Below are positions 44,134-52,560 of a DNA stretch of 64,000 nt, in pieces. The translations under genes and the position numbers were made by a program. The notes below the pieces were generated by a model, which saw only the letters and a program-made list of their open reading frames with translations, did no database searches and was not told the DNA's origin. Within the stretch, counting starts at the first letter, position 1; the number at the start of each line of letters is the position of its first letter. Source of the DNA: Anaerolineaceae bacterium (lineage in GTDB: Bacteria > Chloroflexota > Anaerolineae > Aggregatilineales > Phototrophicaceae); contig PABP01000009.1 of NCBI GenBank assembly GCA_002699585.1, forward strand, positions 62,001 through 126,000. Reading direction: 5' to 3'.

Positions 44134-46686
44134 CTACGCGCGCAGCTTGGCCCCCAGTTGATGCTCTGCGGACTTGATGATGCGCTTGCGCAGGGCAGCC
44201 ACATCCTTGTCCTTGAGCGTCTTCTCGTTGGTCTGGTAGGTCAGGGCATACGCCAAGCTCTTGTGCCCCGCATCAATCGAATCGCCCACATAGACATCGA
44301 ACAACTCAACTGATTGCAGCACATCGCCACCGGCCCGTTGGATGACCTCGGCCACCCGTGCGGCTGGCATATCCATCGGCACCACCAGCGCGATGTCTTC
44401 TTTGACTGCTGGGGTCACGGCTAATGGTACGATTTCATGGCGTGGCGGAATGGCGTCAATGACCGTATCCAGGTTGAGTTCCGCGATGTAGATTGTCGGC
44501 CCACTCAGGCGCAGTTGTTCGGCGACCAGCGGGTGCAGTTCACCGAAGATGCCTGCATCCTGGCCATTGACGACCAGCTTGGCCGAGCGCCCCGGATGGA
44601 AGGTGCTGTGGTCGGCACGTTCGTACTGTACATCGGTGATATGCAGCCCATTGACGAGCGCTTCAACGACGCCCTTCATATCGAAGAAATCGACATCCGG
44701 CGCAGTAACGTTGTTCAGCCAATCGCTGGCGGTACGCGGACCCGTCATCAGGATGCCCAGGTGCAGTGGTTCTTCCGGCAGACGCTCCCCATCTTTCTTG
44801 AGGTACACGGCGCCAATCTCGAACACCTGCTGACGTTCGTTGTAGCGGCTGTTACTCGCTGCGTTTTCCAGCATGTTACCGATCAGTGTATGACGTAGGT
44901 GGGTTTTATCAGCCGCAATCGGGTTGATGATCTCGACGTAACCCGCATCGGGTAGGCTGGATGCTGCCCCAGTCGGGACCAACTGTGCTTCGGCTTCCGG
45001 CGTGGTCAGACGGTAGCTGATGTTCTCGCGCAGGCCCAATCCCACCAGCAGATCCTTAATGGTTTCTTCGCCTGTGAGTTTGGTGTTGCCCATCTGGGGT
45101 GGCATTTCGTCGGCCATGATCGTATCTGGGATATGATCGTAGCCGATGATACGTGCGATTTCTTCGATTAAATCCGCGATGCCGACATCCCCCGTACCGA
45201 TGTCCGTGCGATAGTCAGGAGCTACGGCGTGGATGTCTTCACCGTCGATGGTGACTTCAAAGCGTAGGCGGCTGAGGACATCAGCGGCTTGCTGAATGCT
45301 GATTTCCATGCCTAGTAGGCGCTGTACATCGTCAATCGGCAGTGTGACTTCTACCGGATCAGGCTTGTTGGGGTAGTCATCAATGACGCCCTCAGCGATT
45401 TCGCCGCCGCCCGTCTGCCGCATCAATTCGATGCCGCGCTTGACGCCCAGGATCGCCCGTGACGGATGCACATTGCGGCTGAAGCGTGTACCCGCTTCTG
45501 TGAATAGCTTATGCGCCTGCTGCGTCCGTCGAATGCTGATGAAGTTCCAGTTGGCCGCTTCCAGCAGCACGTTGGTCGTCTCATCGCTAATTTCGGAATC
45601 CGCACCGCCCATGATGCCGCCCAGACTGAGCACACCCGCCGTATCCGTCACTAGGATTTGCTCGTCGCCCAGCTTGCGCTCAACGTCATCCAGCGTTTCC
45701 AGGGTTTCGCCCGGTTTGGGTGTGCGCGTGATGATGGTCGGCGGCTTGCCACCGGCACGTTCGACCAATTTGTCATAGTCGAAGGCGTGCAGTGGTTGGC
45801 CCAGTTCGAAGGTGATGTAGTTGGTAATATCGACCACATTATTGATCGGTCGCTGACCCACCAGCCGCAGCCGATTCTGTAACCAGGTTGGTGACGGCTG
45901 AACCTTGGTGTTTTTTAGCAGCGTTAACGTGAAGCGCGGGTTGAGGTCCGGCTCCTGAATGTCAATCGCCACCTGGCCTTCAATGCTCGCGCCGAAGGCT
46001 TCCATGTCATAGCTCGGTTCGCGCAGTTCGACATCTAGCAAAGCCGATACTTCCCGCGCAACACCCATCATGCTGAAGCAGTGCCCCAGGTTGGGCGTCA
46101 GTTCGATGTCCAGCACAACATCGCCCAGCACATCTTGCAGCGGTGTGCCAGCGACATATGCTTCGTCGTGGTCCATCAGAATGACGCCTTCGTGCTCGTC
46201 ACTAATGCCCAATTCTTTTTCGCTACACACCATGCTCTTATTGAAGATGCCGCGCAGGGGTTTACCCTTGAGCGTCATCAGCTTGGGTTCGTCGCTGTGA
46301 CCATCCCACACGACCGCGCCTTCCATAGCGAAGGCCGTCCATAGGGGTGTCTCCAGCGGACCTTTGTCTTTGTAATCGAACAGGTTGGGCGCGCCCGTGA
46401 CGCACTGCTCCAGTTCCTCTGCGCCATAATCGACCATGGCCAGCACCAGCTTATCGGCATCCGGGTGGCTCTTGACTTCTTTGATGGCGCCCAGCAGCAG
46501 TTTTTCGCGGTCCCATACCAGATGGTCCGATGGTGGCCAGCGTACACCTTCAACCTGCTGCTGTGGCACACCGATGTACCGGATATGGCCCACTTCTAAC
46601 CCGGCCAGCGTCAGGCGCTCGGCCAGCAGTTCCACCGGAATGGTGATGTCTACATATTCTTTTAACCAGCTTATAGGTACAAGCAT
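44134..46686 (-). CDS. pheT: Phenylalanine-tRNA ligase beta subunit
   Basis: 850 residues, slightly longer than usual. MLVPISWLKEYVDI starts the N-terminal hairpin; the tRNA-binding OB domain (KEVKSHPDADKLVLAMVDYG), the B3/B4 editing domain, the B5 domains and the C-terminal anticodon-binding FDX-ACB domain (YALTYQTNEKTLKDKDVAAL) follow in order. With PheS it forms the (alpha-beta)2 enzyme. The start is three bases after the stop of the ion channel gene, in an operon led by pheS about 2.6 kb upstream; the T-box therefore should control it too. Confidence 0.96.
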   Translation of the reverse strand: MLVPISWLKEYVDITIPVELLAERLTLAGLEVGHIRYIGVPQQQVEGVRWPPSDHLVWDREKLLLGAIKEVKSHPDADKLVLAMVDYGAEELEQCVTGAPNLFDYKDKGPLETPLWTAFAMEGAVVWDGHSDEPKLMTLKGKPLRGIFNKSMVCSEKELGISDEHEGVILMDHDEAYVAGTPLQDVLGDVVLDIELTPNLGHCFSMMGVAREVSALLDVELREPSYDMEAFGASIEGQVAIDIQEPDLNPRFTLTLLKNTKVQPSPTWLQNRLRLVGQRPINNVVDITNYITFELGQPLHAFDYDKLVERAGGKPPTIITRTPKPGETLETLDDVERKLGDEQILVTDTAGVLSLGGIMGGADSEISDETTNVLLEAANWNFISIRRTQQAHKLFTEAGTRFSRNVHPSRAILGVKRGIELMRQTGGGEIAEGVIDDYPNKPDPVEVTLPIDDVQRLLGMEISIQQAADVLSRLRFEVTIDGEDIHAVAPDYRTDIGTGDVGIADLIEEIARIIGYDHIPDTIMADEMPPQMGNTKLTGEETIKDLLVGLGLRENISYRLTTPEAEAQLVPTGAASSLPDAGYVEIINPIAADKTHLRHTLIGNMLENAASNSRYNERQQVFEIGAVYLKKDGERLPEEPLHLGILMTGPRTASDWLNNVTAPDVDFFDMKGVVEALVNGLHITDVQYERADHSTFHPGRSAKLVVNGQDAGIFGELHPLVAEQLRLSGPTIYIAELNLDTVIDAIPPRHEIVPLAVTPAVKEDIALVVPMDMPAARVAEVIQRAGGDVLQSVELFDVYVGDSIDAGHKSLAYALTYQTNEKTLKDKDVAALRKRIIKSAEHQLGAKLRA

Positions 46687-46689
46687 GGG

Positions 46690-47112
46690 TTAGTCTGTCT
46701 CCTCTTTTGATTCTTCGTCATTGCTTTCTTCTGTGTCTGTCTGACCGCGCTTGGCACGACGTCGGTGCAGTCTTTCTTGCATACCCTCACGATTATGCGT
46801 GGCAATCATCGTGATGAAGCTGGCTAACAAGCCCAGCCCCAGGATGATGTACATCACCGTAAACAGCTTACCGACCGGTGTCTGTGGCGCGAAATCACCA
46901 TAGCCGACGGTCGTCAGCGTGATGACCGTGAAATACAGCGAATCGATCCAGCCCCAGCCTTCAATCACATGGAACACGAATGTCCCTAAAAGGATCAGGA
47001 TGAAAACGCTGTACATCAGCCCGCGCGATGCCGGATCGCTCCAGGCCCGTCGCAACGCGCCAAAGAACTGGGCAATCAAGCTGCCTATCGCGAATAGAAT
47101 CGGTATTGGCAT
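46690..47112 (-). CDS. Two-helix potassium-type ion channel
   Basis: 140 residues. Two transmembrane segments flank a pore loop with the selectivity filter TVGYGDF in VITLTTVGYGDFAPQTPVG. The acidic, low-complexity C-terminus (TDTEESNDEESKEETD) is cytoplasmic. KcsA-like layout without an RCK domain, so it should form a tetramer conducting K+; gating is unknown. It lies between the GT87 gene (25 bases upstream) and pheT (3 bases downstream). Confidence 0.88.
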   Translation of the reverse strand: MPIPILFAIGSLIAQFFGALRRAWSDPASRGLMYSVFILILLGTFVFHVIEGWGWIDSLYFTVITLTTVGYGDFAPQTPVGKLFTVMYIILGLGLLASFITMIATHNREGMQERLHRRRAKRGQTDTEESNDEESKEETD

Positions 47113-47137
47113 ATCGTTTTACGCTTGCCTCATCGCT

Positions 47138-48232
47138 TTACGCTTCGTCTGTGGCCTGCCGCTGCCCGCTGAAGTAAAGGCCCCAACAGAGCACACCCAT
47201 CAACAACGGGATCAACACATCACTGGTGCCAAAGATTTGTCCATTCGCTATAAGATGTCCTGCTGGCAGCCATGCGACACCGTAGACCAACAGTCCGAGC
47301 GTCCAATGTCGCCTTGTAAGGTAGACCTGGACAGGTAGCAGCGCAACATAGTGATAAACCCAGGCATACGGTGTGAACACAAACTGGGTTGCAAGCGCTG
47401 TTGCCAATCCCCAATCGCTGAGCCCGTACTTAAGCGTGTGTCGCCACAGGATGAGGATCAGCACGATAGCCAAGGGTATCAACAGTATCTTTGCGTCTAC
47501 TCCGAATGAATCCAGCCATTTCCATAGGGTCGAAGTGCCGTTGTCGATCGGCTCAAAGGCTTGATAGTTCTCGATATAGCGCGTGATCCAGTCGAAACCA
47601 ACGACAAACCCGCTAGCGATGACGAACAACATAGGCACGCCGATAGCTTTGGCGATATTTATCCACGACCATTTGCGCATCCCTAACAGCAGAACGGTGC
47701 CAGCCAATACCAAATTGGTTGGTTTTACCAGCATCAGCACAAATCCAACTCCCAGCCAGAGGGCTTTTTGCCGACGATGTGCCCAATAGGCGATGGCGAC
47801 ACCTAGGAGCGAGATCGTGTCTATCTGGCCTGTAAGTAGCAGGTAGATCACAGGCATCGTCGCCAGTTGCAGCACCATGATTGGCGTTGGACGACTATCC
47901 GTTAGCAGCCATAGTGATACACCCAAACATGCTATAGATAGGGTAGCCAGGGCGCTCACTGCAGTGTCGACGGGCAGTTGACTGATGGGAGCAATAACTA
48001 GCAGTGTCCATGGCGCGTTGAAGAAGTTGCGGCTGGCTGCATCATATAGTTGCGTTTGCCCACTGGTCCACTTACTACCGGTAGCGTAGTAAACTTGGAA
48101 GTCTGATCCAGGTGGCCTTATTTGACTCAATACCAGGATTGCTCCAACAGTCATGGCCAACATCATTAATCCCAGTCCTAAGCCCAGGTGTTGGCTGCGT
48201 ATGCCATCCATCTGCTGCGAAACAGGTTGCAT
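47138..48232 (-). CDS. GT87/DUF2029-type membrane glycosyltransferase
   Basis: 364 residues with about ten hydrophobic segments. The first loop SDFQVYYATGSKW and the following FNAPWTLLVIAPISQLPV match the GT87 mannosyltransferase-type family, with Asp in SDF as the likely catalytic acid. Polyprenyl-phosphate sugar is the usual donor. It begins eight bases after the pheS stop, thus inserted into the pheS-pheT operon. The acceptor is unknown. Confidence 0.8.
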   Translation of the reverse strand: MQPVSQQMDGIRSQHLGLGLGLMMLAMTVGAILVLSQIRPPGSDFQVYYATGSKWTSGQTQLYDAASRNFFNAPWTLLVIAPISQLPVDTAVSALATLSIACLGVSLWLLTDSRPTPIMVLQLATMPVIYLLLTGQIDTISLLGVAIAYWAHRRQKALWLGVGFVLMLVKPTNLVLAGTVLLLGMRKWSWINIAKAIGVPMLFVIASGFVVGFDWITRYIENYQAFEPIDNGTSTLWKWLDSFGVDAKILLIPLAIVLILILWRHTLKYGLSDWGLATALATQFVFTPYAWVYHYVALLPVQVYLTRRHWTLGLLVYGVAWLPAGHLIANGQIFGTSDVLIPLLMGVLCWGLYFSGQRQATDEA

Positions 48233-48240
48233 TCAGCCCC

Positions 48241-49275
48241 CTAAAACTGCTCCAAAAAGCGCAGATCGTTCGACCAGAAGTAGCGAATGTCCTGAATGTT
48301 ATGCCGCAGCATCGTCATGCGCTCTGGACCCATGCCGAAAGCAAAGCCGCTCCATTCCGAAGGATCGTAACCGCCGTTGCGCAGCACATTCGGATGCACC
48401 ATGCCACTGCCGGCGATCTCCAACCAGCCTGTGTACTTACAGACGCGGCAGCCATCACCACCACACAAGAAGCACTCGGCATCGACTTCCATGCTCGGCT
48501 CTGTGAAGGGGAAGTAGGACGCGCGATAGCGCACCTGCACATTTTCCCCGTAAATACGCCGCGCGAATTCGGTGATAGTGCCTTTTAGGTCGCTCATACG
48601 GATATTGCGCCCAATCGCCAGCCCTTCGACCTGCGTGAACTGGGCTTCGCTGCGGGCGGTAATCTGCTCATTGCGATAGACCATACCTGGCAGAATCACG
48701 CGGATGGCCTTGGTGCCATTTTCGCCCAGGGTGCGCATGGCGTGGATTTGCCCCGGAGAGGTATGCGTGCGCAAGATTACGCCGTCCTGATCGGTATAGA
48801 ATGTATCCTGCATATCGCGCGCGGGATGATGAGGCGGCATGTTCAACATGGTGAAGTTGATGTCGTCTTCTTCCACCTCGCGGCTGCGGAACACCTGGAA
48901 GCCCATATCGGCCCATACTTTTTGGAATTGACGGTGCATCATGGTGACCGGGTGCAGCCCGCCGACCTGGCGTGCGCGTCCTGGCAGGGTGATGTCTATT
49001 TGGCCCTCTTCCAGGTCATTGGCAATCGCCTGCGCTTTGAGCGCATCTTCACGCTCGTCAAATAGCTCGGTCAACTTGACTTTGAGCGCATTGACGCCCT
49101 GGCCAAACCCGGCGCGTTCTTCTGCGGGTAAGCCACCAATCTGGCTGAGCAGGGCACGCACTGCGCCTTTGTTCCCCAGATACTTCGACTTCCACTGCTG
49201 CAACGATTCGGCATCTTTGGCGCTCTCCAGCGCGGCCAATGCCTCTTGCTCCACCTCTGCGATTGGTTGTGACAT
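48241..49275 (-). CDS. pheS: Phenylalanine-tRNA ligase alpha subunit
   Basis: 344 residues. A coiled-coil N-terminus (tRNA arm) is followed by the class II core: motif 1 HPVTMMHRQFQKVWADMGF, motif 2 VYRNEQITARSEAQFTQVEG and motif 3 GFAFGMGPERMTMLRH. The insert CFLCGGDGCRVCKYTGW holds two Cys pairs that probably bind zinc. A perfect GGAGG lies 4 bases before the ATG at 49275, eight codons inside the open frame. First gene of the pheS-GT87-channel-pheT operon, controlled by a T-box leader. Confidence 0.96.
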   Translation of the reverse strand: MSQPIAEVEQEALAALESAKDAESLQQWKSKYLGNKGAVRALLSQIGGLPAEERAGFGQGVNALKVKLTELFDEREDALKAQAIANDLEEGQIDITLPGRARQVGGLHPVTMMHRQFQKVWADMGFQVFRSREVEEDDINFTMLNMPPHHPARDMQDTFYTDQDGVILRTHTSPGQIHAMRTLGENGTKAIRVILPGMVYRNEQITARSEAQFTQVEGLAIGRNIRMSDLKGTITEFARRIYGENVQVRYRASYFPFTEPSMEVDAECFLCGGDGCRVCKYTGWLEIAGSGMVHPNVLRNGGYDPSEWSGFAFGMGPERMTMLRHNIQDIRYFWSNDLRFLEQF

Positions 49276-49342
49276 GCATCCTCCTAACGATGTCAACAAA
49301 AACGGAACCAGTTAGACGACTGCGCTCAGCGAACAAGAGAAA

Positions 49343-49657
49343 TAAAAAACGCACTCGCCCAATTCCAGGGACGAGTGCGTTCATAGACGCCATTCGCGGT
49401 ACCACCCTGGTTCAGTCTGCACAAAGCAAACTGCACCTCATTGTGCCCATAACGCCGGGCGGCGGGACAGACTACCTACCAGGATTATCCTGATTATCAC
49501 CTGCCAGCTCAGAAGTGAATTCCGCGTTCGTTTGCTGCCCAGGCTCTCAATCTACGGCCTGTGGCTCCCTGTCGCGCCCGGTGCAGTTTGCGTTGGTTCG
49601 CAAGTTGCACATACACGGACTGTCTTCGTCATCGCTTTTGTCAAATATTCGCTTTGG
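49343..49657 (-). promoter_or_regulatory. T-box riboswitch controlling pheS
   Basis: On the minus strand the 14-base T-box AGGGTGGTACCGCG is exact (rc of 49395-49408); its UGGU pairs with the ACCA end of tRNA-Phe. The terminator is the hairpin of 49348-49381 plus a U tract. CCAGGG (49405-49410) is complementary to CCCTGG (49365-49370), which is also part of the terminator stem, giving the alternative antiterminator. Upstream, GCGATGACGAAGACAGT, GAGAGCC and a GGAATTCACTTC stretch look like stem I; a Phe codon UUC at 49517-49519 is the probable specifier. Uncharged tRNA-Phe should permit read-through into the operon. Confidence 0.93.
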
Positions 49658-49662
49658 CCCGT

Positions 49663-49691
49663 ATTATGCAGCCAGCTTTGGCTGCTGTCAA
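49663..49691 (-). promoter_or_regulatory. Promoter of the pheS operon, with palindromic spacer
   Basis: Minus strand TTGACA (rc of 49686-49691), 17-base spacer, CATAAT (rc of 49663-49668). The spacer is filled by GCAGCCA...TGGCTGC, an 18-base inverted repeat with perfect 7-bp arms (49668-49685), placed where a repressor would block polymerase. Confidence 0.8.
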
Positions 49692-49815
49692 GCCATCGAT
49701 TATCCAGAAATGGACTGATGTGAACCCTTGCGCTTCTTAAATATCTCTATAAAATAAAAATAAGCTCTTGAAAACCTTATTTAACCATCAGTTGTACCCA
49801 AAATAGGAGGTAAAA

Positions 49816-50031
49816 ATGGCCAACGAAACGAAACTACGGATTGAACCAGGGGCTGTCTACTCTCGTCAAGAGGCAGCAGAAGCATTGGGCATTAGCCTGA
49901 GCACACTTAAGCGGCTCATCAAAAAGGGCCATCTGCAAGTCAGCAAACCCGCCGGGATGCGCCGTGTCTTTATCACTGGCGAAAGTATCCTGGGCATGTT
50001 GAACTCGACCACTGTCGAGAAGGGCGCGTAA
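49816..50031 (+). CDS. Excisionase/MerR-type helix-turn-helix protein
   Basis: 71 residues: VYSRQEAAEALGISLSTLKR followed by LIKKGHLQVSKPAGMRRVFI is the winged-helix DNA-binding fold of excisionase-type proteins. TAGGAGGT lies 5 bases before the ATG, a near perfect ribosome-binding site. No integrase or other phage gene is present nearby, so it is probably a chromosomal regulator. Its target could be the neighbouring unexplained region 50100-51640, but this is inference. Confidence 0.82.
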   Translation: MANETKLRIEPGAVYSRQEAAEALGISLSTLKRLIKKGHLQVSKPAGMRRVFITGESILGMLNSTTVEKGA

Positions 50032-50295
50032 GCCATCGGGACGCTGCGAGGCTGCGCGTGGAAGATGCCGCCTTTTGGGCAGCCACTTGTGCAATCTTTA
50101 TGAATCTGTAAAGAGATTGTAGCAATTTGGTGCATTATTCCAAAAAGTGTTGTACACTGTCGAAGTCGGGTATACGCCCTGGCAGGATGTGGCCGAGTAG
50201 GCCCAAGCAACATTCTTTATCAGCGTAACTAAAACTGTGAACAATCGCACTCTTAAAACGAGTAGCGAAGGAGGAAGCGCGAAAGCGCGAAGACA

Positions 50296-50667
50296 ATGAT
50301 GATTATGACCCGTACACACGCACCCAGCACACTAGGCAGCCTCGTGCCGCTTAGTCGTCTGCTGCCTGTTGGCCAGATGTGCCAATCGGTCGTGCTGCGT
50401 ATACGGCATAGCATCGTGTCTGTCGGCAGCTTGCGTTTGCCCGTCCTCGATGGATGGAATGCGTTTAGCGCCGCCACCAATGGTACGGCTAATGCCGCCA
50501 ATATGAACAGAGCAGCACGCACCTTCAGCGCCATCTTTGGCGTTGATGCCGCAGGCACCGGTTCATATGTTGATGGCTTCAATGGCTTAGTTGGCCGTGA
50601 AGGCATCCCGGCGGATGGCAAAGAACCACGAAGGTGTTGGTCTCATAGATGGCGAAACCGCGCTTAG
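50296..50667 (+). CDS. Doubtful hypothetical protein, 123 residues
   Basis: The frame MMIMTRTHAPSTLGSLVPL... to the TAG at 50665-50667 has codon use like real genes here (many GCC, GGC, ACC, GTC) across residues 15-105, including GVDAAGTGSYVDGFNGLVGR. GGAGG at 50270-50274 is 21 bases upstream, but the hairpin GCGC-GAAA-GCGC lies between and could bring it close to the start. A minus-strand frame of similar length covers the same place. No family match. It is followed by a strong terminator at 50709-50745. Confidence 0.4.
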   Translation: MMIMTRTHAPSTLGSLVPLSRLLPVGQMCQSVVLRIRHSIVSVGSLRLPVLDGWNAFSAATNGTANAANMNRAARTFSAIFGVDAAGTGSYVDGFNGLVGREGIPADGKEPRRCWSHRWRNRA

Positions 50668-50708
50668 GCGCACGGATCGCCAACACCCGATCTCTTGTGA
50701 GATGCAAA

Positions 50709-50745
50709 GGGTACGAGACTGACACATCGGTCTCGTACCCTTTTT
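50709..50745 (+). terminator. Strong Rho-independent terminator
   Basis: Perfect 11-bp arms GGGTACGAGAC (50709-50719) and GTCTCGTACCC (50730-50740), followed by TTTTT. It ends a plus-strand transcript in region 50100-50740. Confidence 0.92.
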
Positions 50746-50788
50746 ATTTTCTTAATACGCTGATACCGAAATACTCGAGGTGAAGCAC

Positions 50789-51073
50789 ATGTTACACAAA
50801 CGGTTAGAGGAAACGTATCTACAAGTCGTCTCAAGGGCGACCACCGACCTGACGTACGATCTGGATAACATTCTAGAGGCGTTGGACCAGCTTCACAACC
50901 AAATCTCGGATGATGACTTGTCGCGCTTCACCGACACAGAAGACCGGGAAACCATCAGCTTGCTGCGAGATGTCATCTACACCGCGCAAGAAACCATTAA
51001 TGAAATCGAGGCTCGACAAGCCACGCAGATGCCGATCCTGCACCTTGTCGAACATCACGAGAAGATCGGCTAG
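50789..51073 (+). CDS. Hypothetical helical acidic protein
   Basis: 94 residues, almost entirely helical in pattern: RLEETYLQVVSRATTDLTYD, NILEALDQLHNQI, ETISLLRDVIYTAQETINEI. Soluble, acidic, no motif recognised. GAGG lies 8 bases before ATG 50789 (an in-frame GTG at 50780 also exists). First of a run of four small plus-strand frames. Confidence 0.65.
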   Translation: MLHKRLEETYLQVVSRATTDLTYDLDNILEALDQLHNQISDDDLSRFTDTEDRETISLLRDVIYTAQETINEIEARQATQMPILHLVEHHEKIG

Positions 51074-51090
51074 TGCTGAAGGAGTGACCT

Positions 51091-51237
51091 ATGCGAAAGC
51101 ATCAGCACAAACAACGGAGTACGGGCACAGGCTCCAAAGAGGGCGACTCGTTAGGCGATGGCCTGACAGGCAACCCATATTGGAGCCAACGCGCCACTGA
51201 CAGATGTCCCGGGTACTCCGAGGACATGCCGCCATGA
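51091..51237 (+). CDS. Putative 48-residue peptide, chain member 1
   Basis: ATG 51091 has AAGGAG 7 bases upstream and follows the previous stop by 17 bases. The peptide starts MRKHQHKQRSTGTG and ends DRCPGYSEDMPP; hydrophilic, Gly/Ser-rich. Its stop TGA overlaps the next ATG in ATGA. Confidence 0.4.
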   Translation: MRKHQHKQRSTGTGSKEGDSLGDGLTGNPYWSQRATDRCPGYSEDMPP

Positions 51238-51380
51238 CTCAACAAAATGATCTCATGTGTACAATCGGCAAATACTGGGTAAGCGTTTTACTGGTAAAGC
51301 AACAAGGTAGCACAAGCAACAAGCAACATCAGGTGCCATGCACCTGCATCAACGTAAAGCAAGACGAAAGACCATCATGA
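51234..51380 (+). CDS. Putative 48-residue peptide, chain member 2
   Basis: Starts in the ATGA overlap with the preceding frame. MTQQNDLMCTIGKYWVSVLL then a Gln/Lys-rich part and VPCTCINVKQDERPS, with three Cys. No independent ribosome-binding site, so it depends on coupling. Ends in a second ATGA overlap. Confidence 0.3.
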   Translation: MTQQNDLMCTIGKYWVSVLLVKQQGSTSNKQHQVPCTCINVKQDERPS

Positions 51381-51634
51381 TGGAAGACAACAGCTTCCGA
51401 ATGAGAGATGGCAGCAGGCATCATCACTCACAACCTGGTCAGCGGCCAAATCGCCCGACGTCAGGTGGGTATACCGGATGCCCGATGTGGACGATGCTGC
51501 TGCCATCTGGCGACCCTAACCGCGCCAAATCGGTCTATTGTCGGCAAAATAAACTTGACTATTCCCGATTAAGGGGCCACTTGATTGTACAATTTGGCAC
51601 AAATATCGGTTTTTATCATCTGAATAGCGGCTGA
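51377..51634 (+). CDS. Putative 85-residue protein, chain member 3
   Basis: Begins MMEDNSFRMRDGSRHHH at the ATGA overlap with the preceding frame. The centre SGGYTGCPMWTMLLPSGD and AKSVYCRQNK carry two Cys. Basic, no membrane segment, no family recognised. The last third is AT-rich and may instead be the promoter region of the HNH gene. Confidence 0.35.
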   Translation: MMEDNSFRMRDGSRHHHSQPGQRPNRPTSGGYTGCPMWTMLLPSGDPNRAKSVYCRQNKLDYSRLRGHLIVQFGTNIGFYHLNSG

Positions 51635-51731
51635 TCGTCAGCGTCCTTAACAAAAAAGGGGTATACTTTTCTGAGGCAGTCTGTTTGACATCGGCAAGAT
51701 CAGCCGTCGTTTGTAGAGAGGATAGACGTCC

Positions 51732-52283
51732 GTGTCCAACAGCGTTTCTGTCATCAATCAGCGGGTCTTGCTGCTCAACGGCAGCACCTGGGAACCGCTC
51801 TCCGTTATTACCGTGCCGCGTGCGATGAACCTCCTGCTGGCCGGTAAAGCCATGGTCGTTGAAGAAAGTGGCAAGTTCCTCCGTACCGTACAAGAACGGT
51901 TCGCCGTGCCGTCGGTGATCGCGCTACGCACCTATATCAATGTGCCGCGTCGTCGGGCGACCTGGAGCCGCCGGGGCGTGCTCATCCGCGATGAGTACAC
52001 TTGCATTTACTGTGGCGTGCAGCCGGGTAACTTGCAGGCCAATAAGGTACTCGCCAAAAATGACTTTACCATCGATCACATCATGCCTCGGTCGAGAGGC
52101 GGCAAGGACACCTGGTCGAATACGGCCTGTGCCTGCGCCAAGTGCAACCACCGAAAGGGGGGGCGCACACCACACGAAGCTGGCATGAAGATGAGATGGG
52201 AGCCGAAAATTCCCCGCACCAGCTACCTGGTGATCGCGCTCGGAACTGGACCCTCTGTCTGGAAGCGATACGTCGAAATGTAA
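51732..52283 (+). CDS. HNH endonuclease
   Basis: 183 residues. C91 and C94 (CIYCG) plus C135 and C138 (CAKCN) hold the structural zinc; D115-H116 in TIDHIMPRSRGG and N139-H140 form the HNH nuclease site. The N-terminal ~85 residues, with VLLLNGSTWEPLSVITVPRA, match a widespread stand-alone HNH group found in many bacterial chromosomes. The start is GTG with GAGAGG upstream. Not part of a visible restriction system or mobile element. Target unknown. Confidence 0.88.
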   Translation: MSNSVSVINQRVLLLNGSTWEPLSVITVPRAMNLLLAGKAMVVEESGKFLRTVQERFAVPSVIALRTYINVPRRRATWSRRGVLIRDEYTCIYCGVQPGNLQANKVLAKNDFTIDHIMPRSRGGKDTWSNTACACAKCNHRKGGRTPHEAGMKMRWEPKIPRTSYLVIALGTGPSVWKRYVEM

Positions 52284-52560
52284 AACCGACCATCGCAACC
52301 AGACAACCTAGATTCCCTCAATGGAAGTGCAATCATGAGCAGTGCTTCTGTAAATTTCACACTCCCCAATGGCGTTTCCCAAATAAGACCGACATGCTGA
52401 ATACGGCCCAAAGTCTAGCTTTCGCTGGATGCTATTTGTGTTGTTATTTCCATCGTGATGTAGAGCGGGTGCTGCAACGCATGGTCCACTGCTGACGTAT
52501 ACGCCATAGATACTGGGGATAAATAAGCTATTGGATTATATCATAAGGGAGGGCTGATAT

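Noticed and set aside
50190-50230. GTGGCCGAGTAGGCC stretch that resembles a tRNA D-arm
   Set aside because: No acceptor stem, anticodon arm or T-arm could be completed around it.
50253-50621. Minus-strand frame of 122 codons
   Set aside because: No ribosome-binding site; basic and irregular composition; the terminator at 50709-50745 supports plus-strand transcription here.
49816-52283. A prophage or integrated element (excisionase-type HTH plus HNH)
   Set aside because: No integrase, attachment repeats or structural phage genes; both proteins have common chromosomal relatives.
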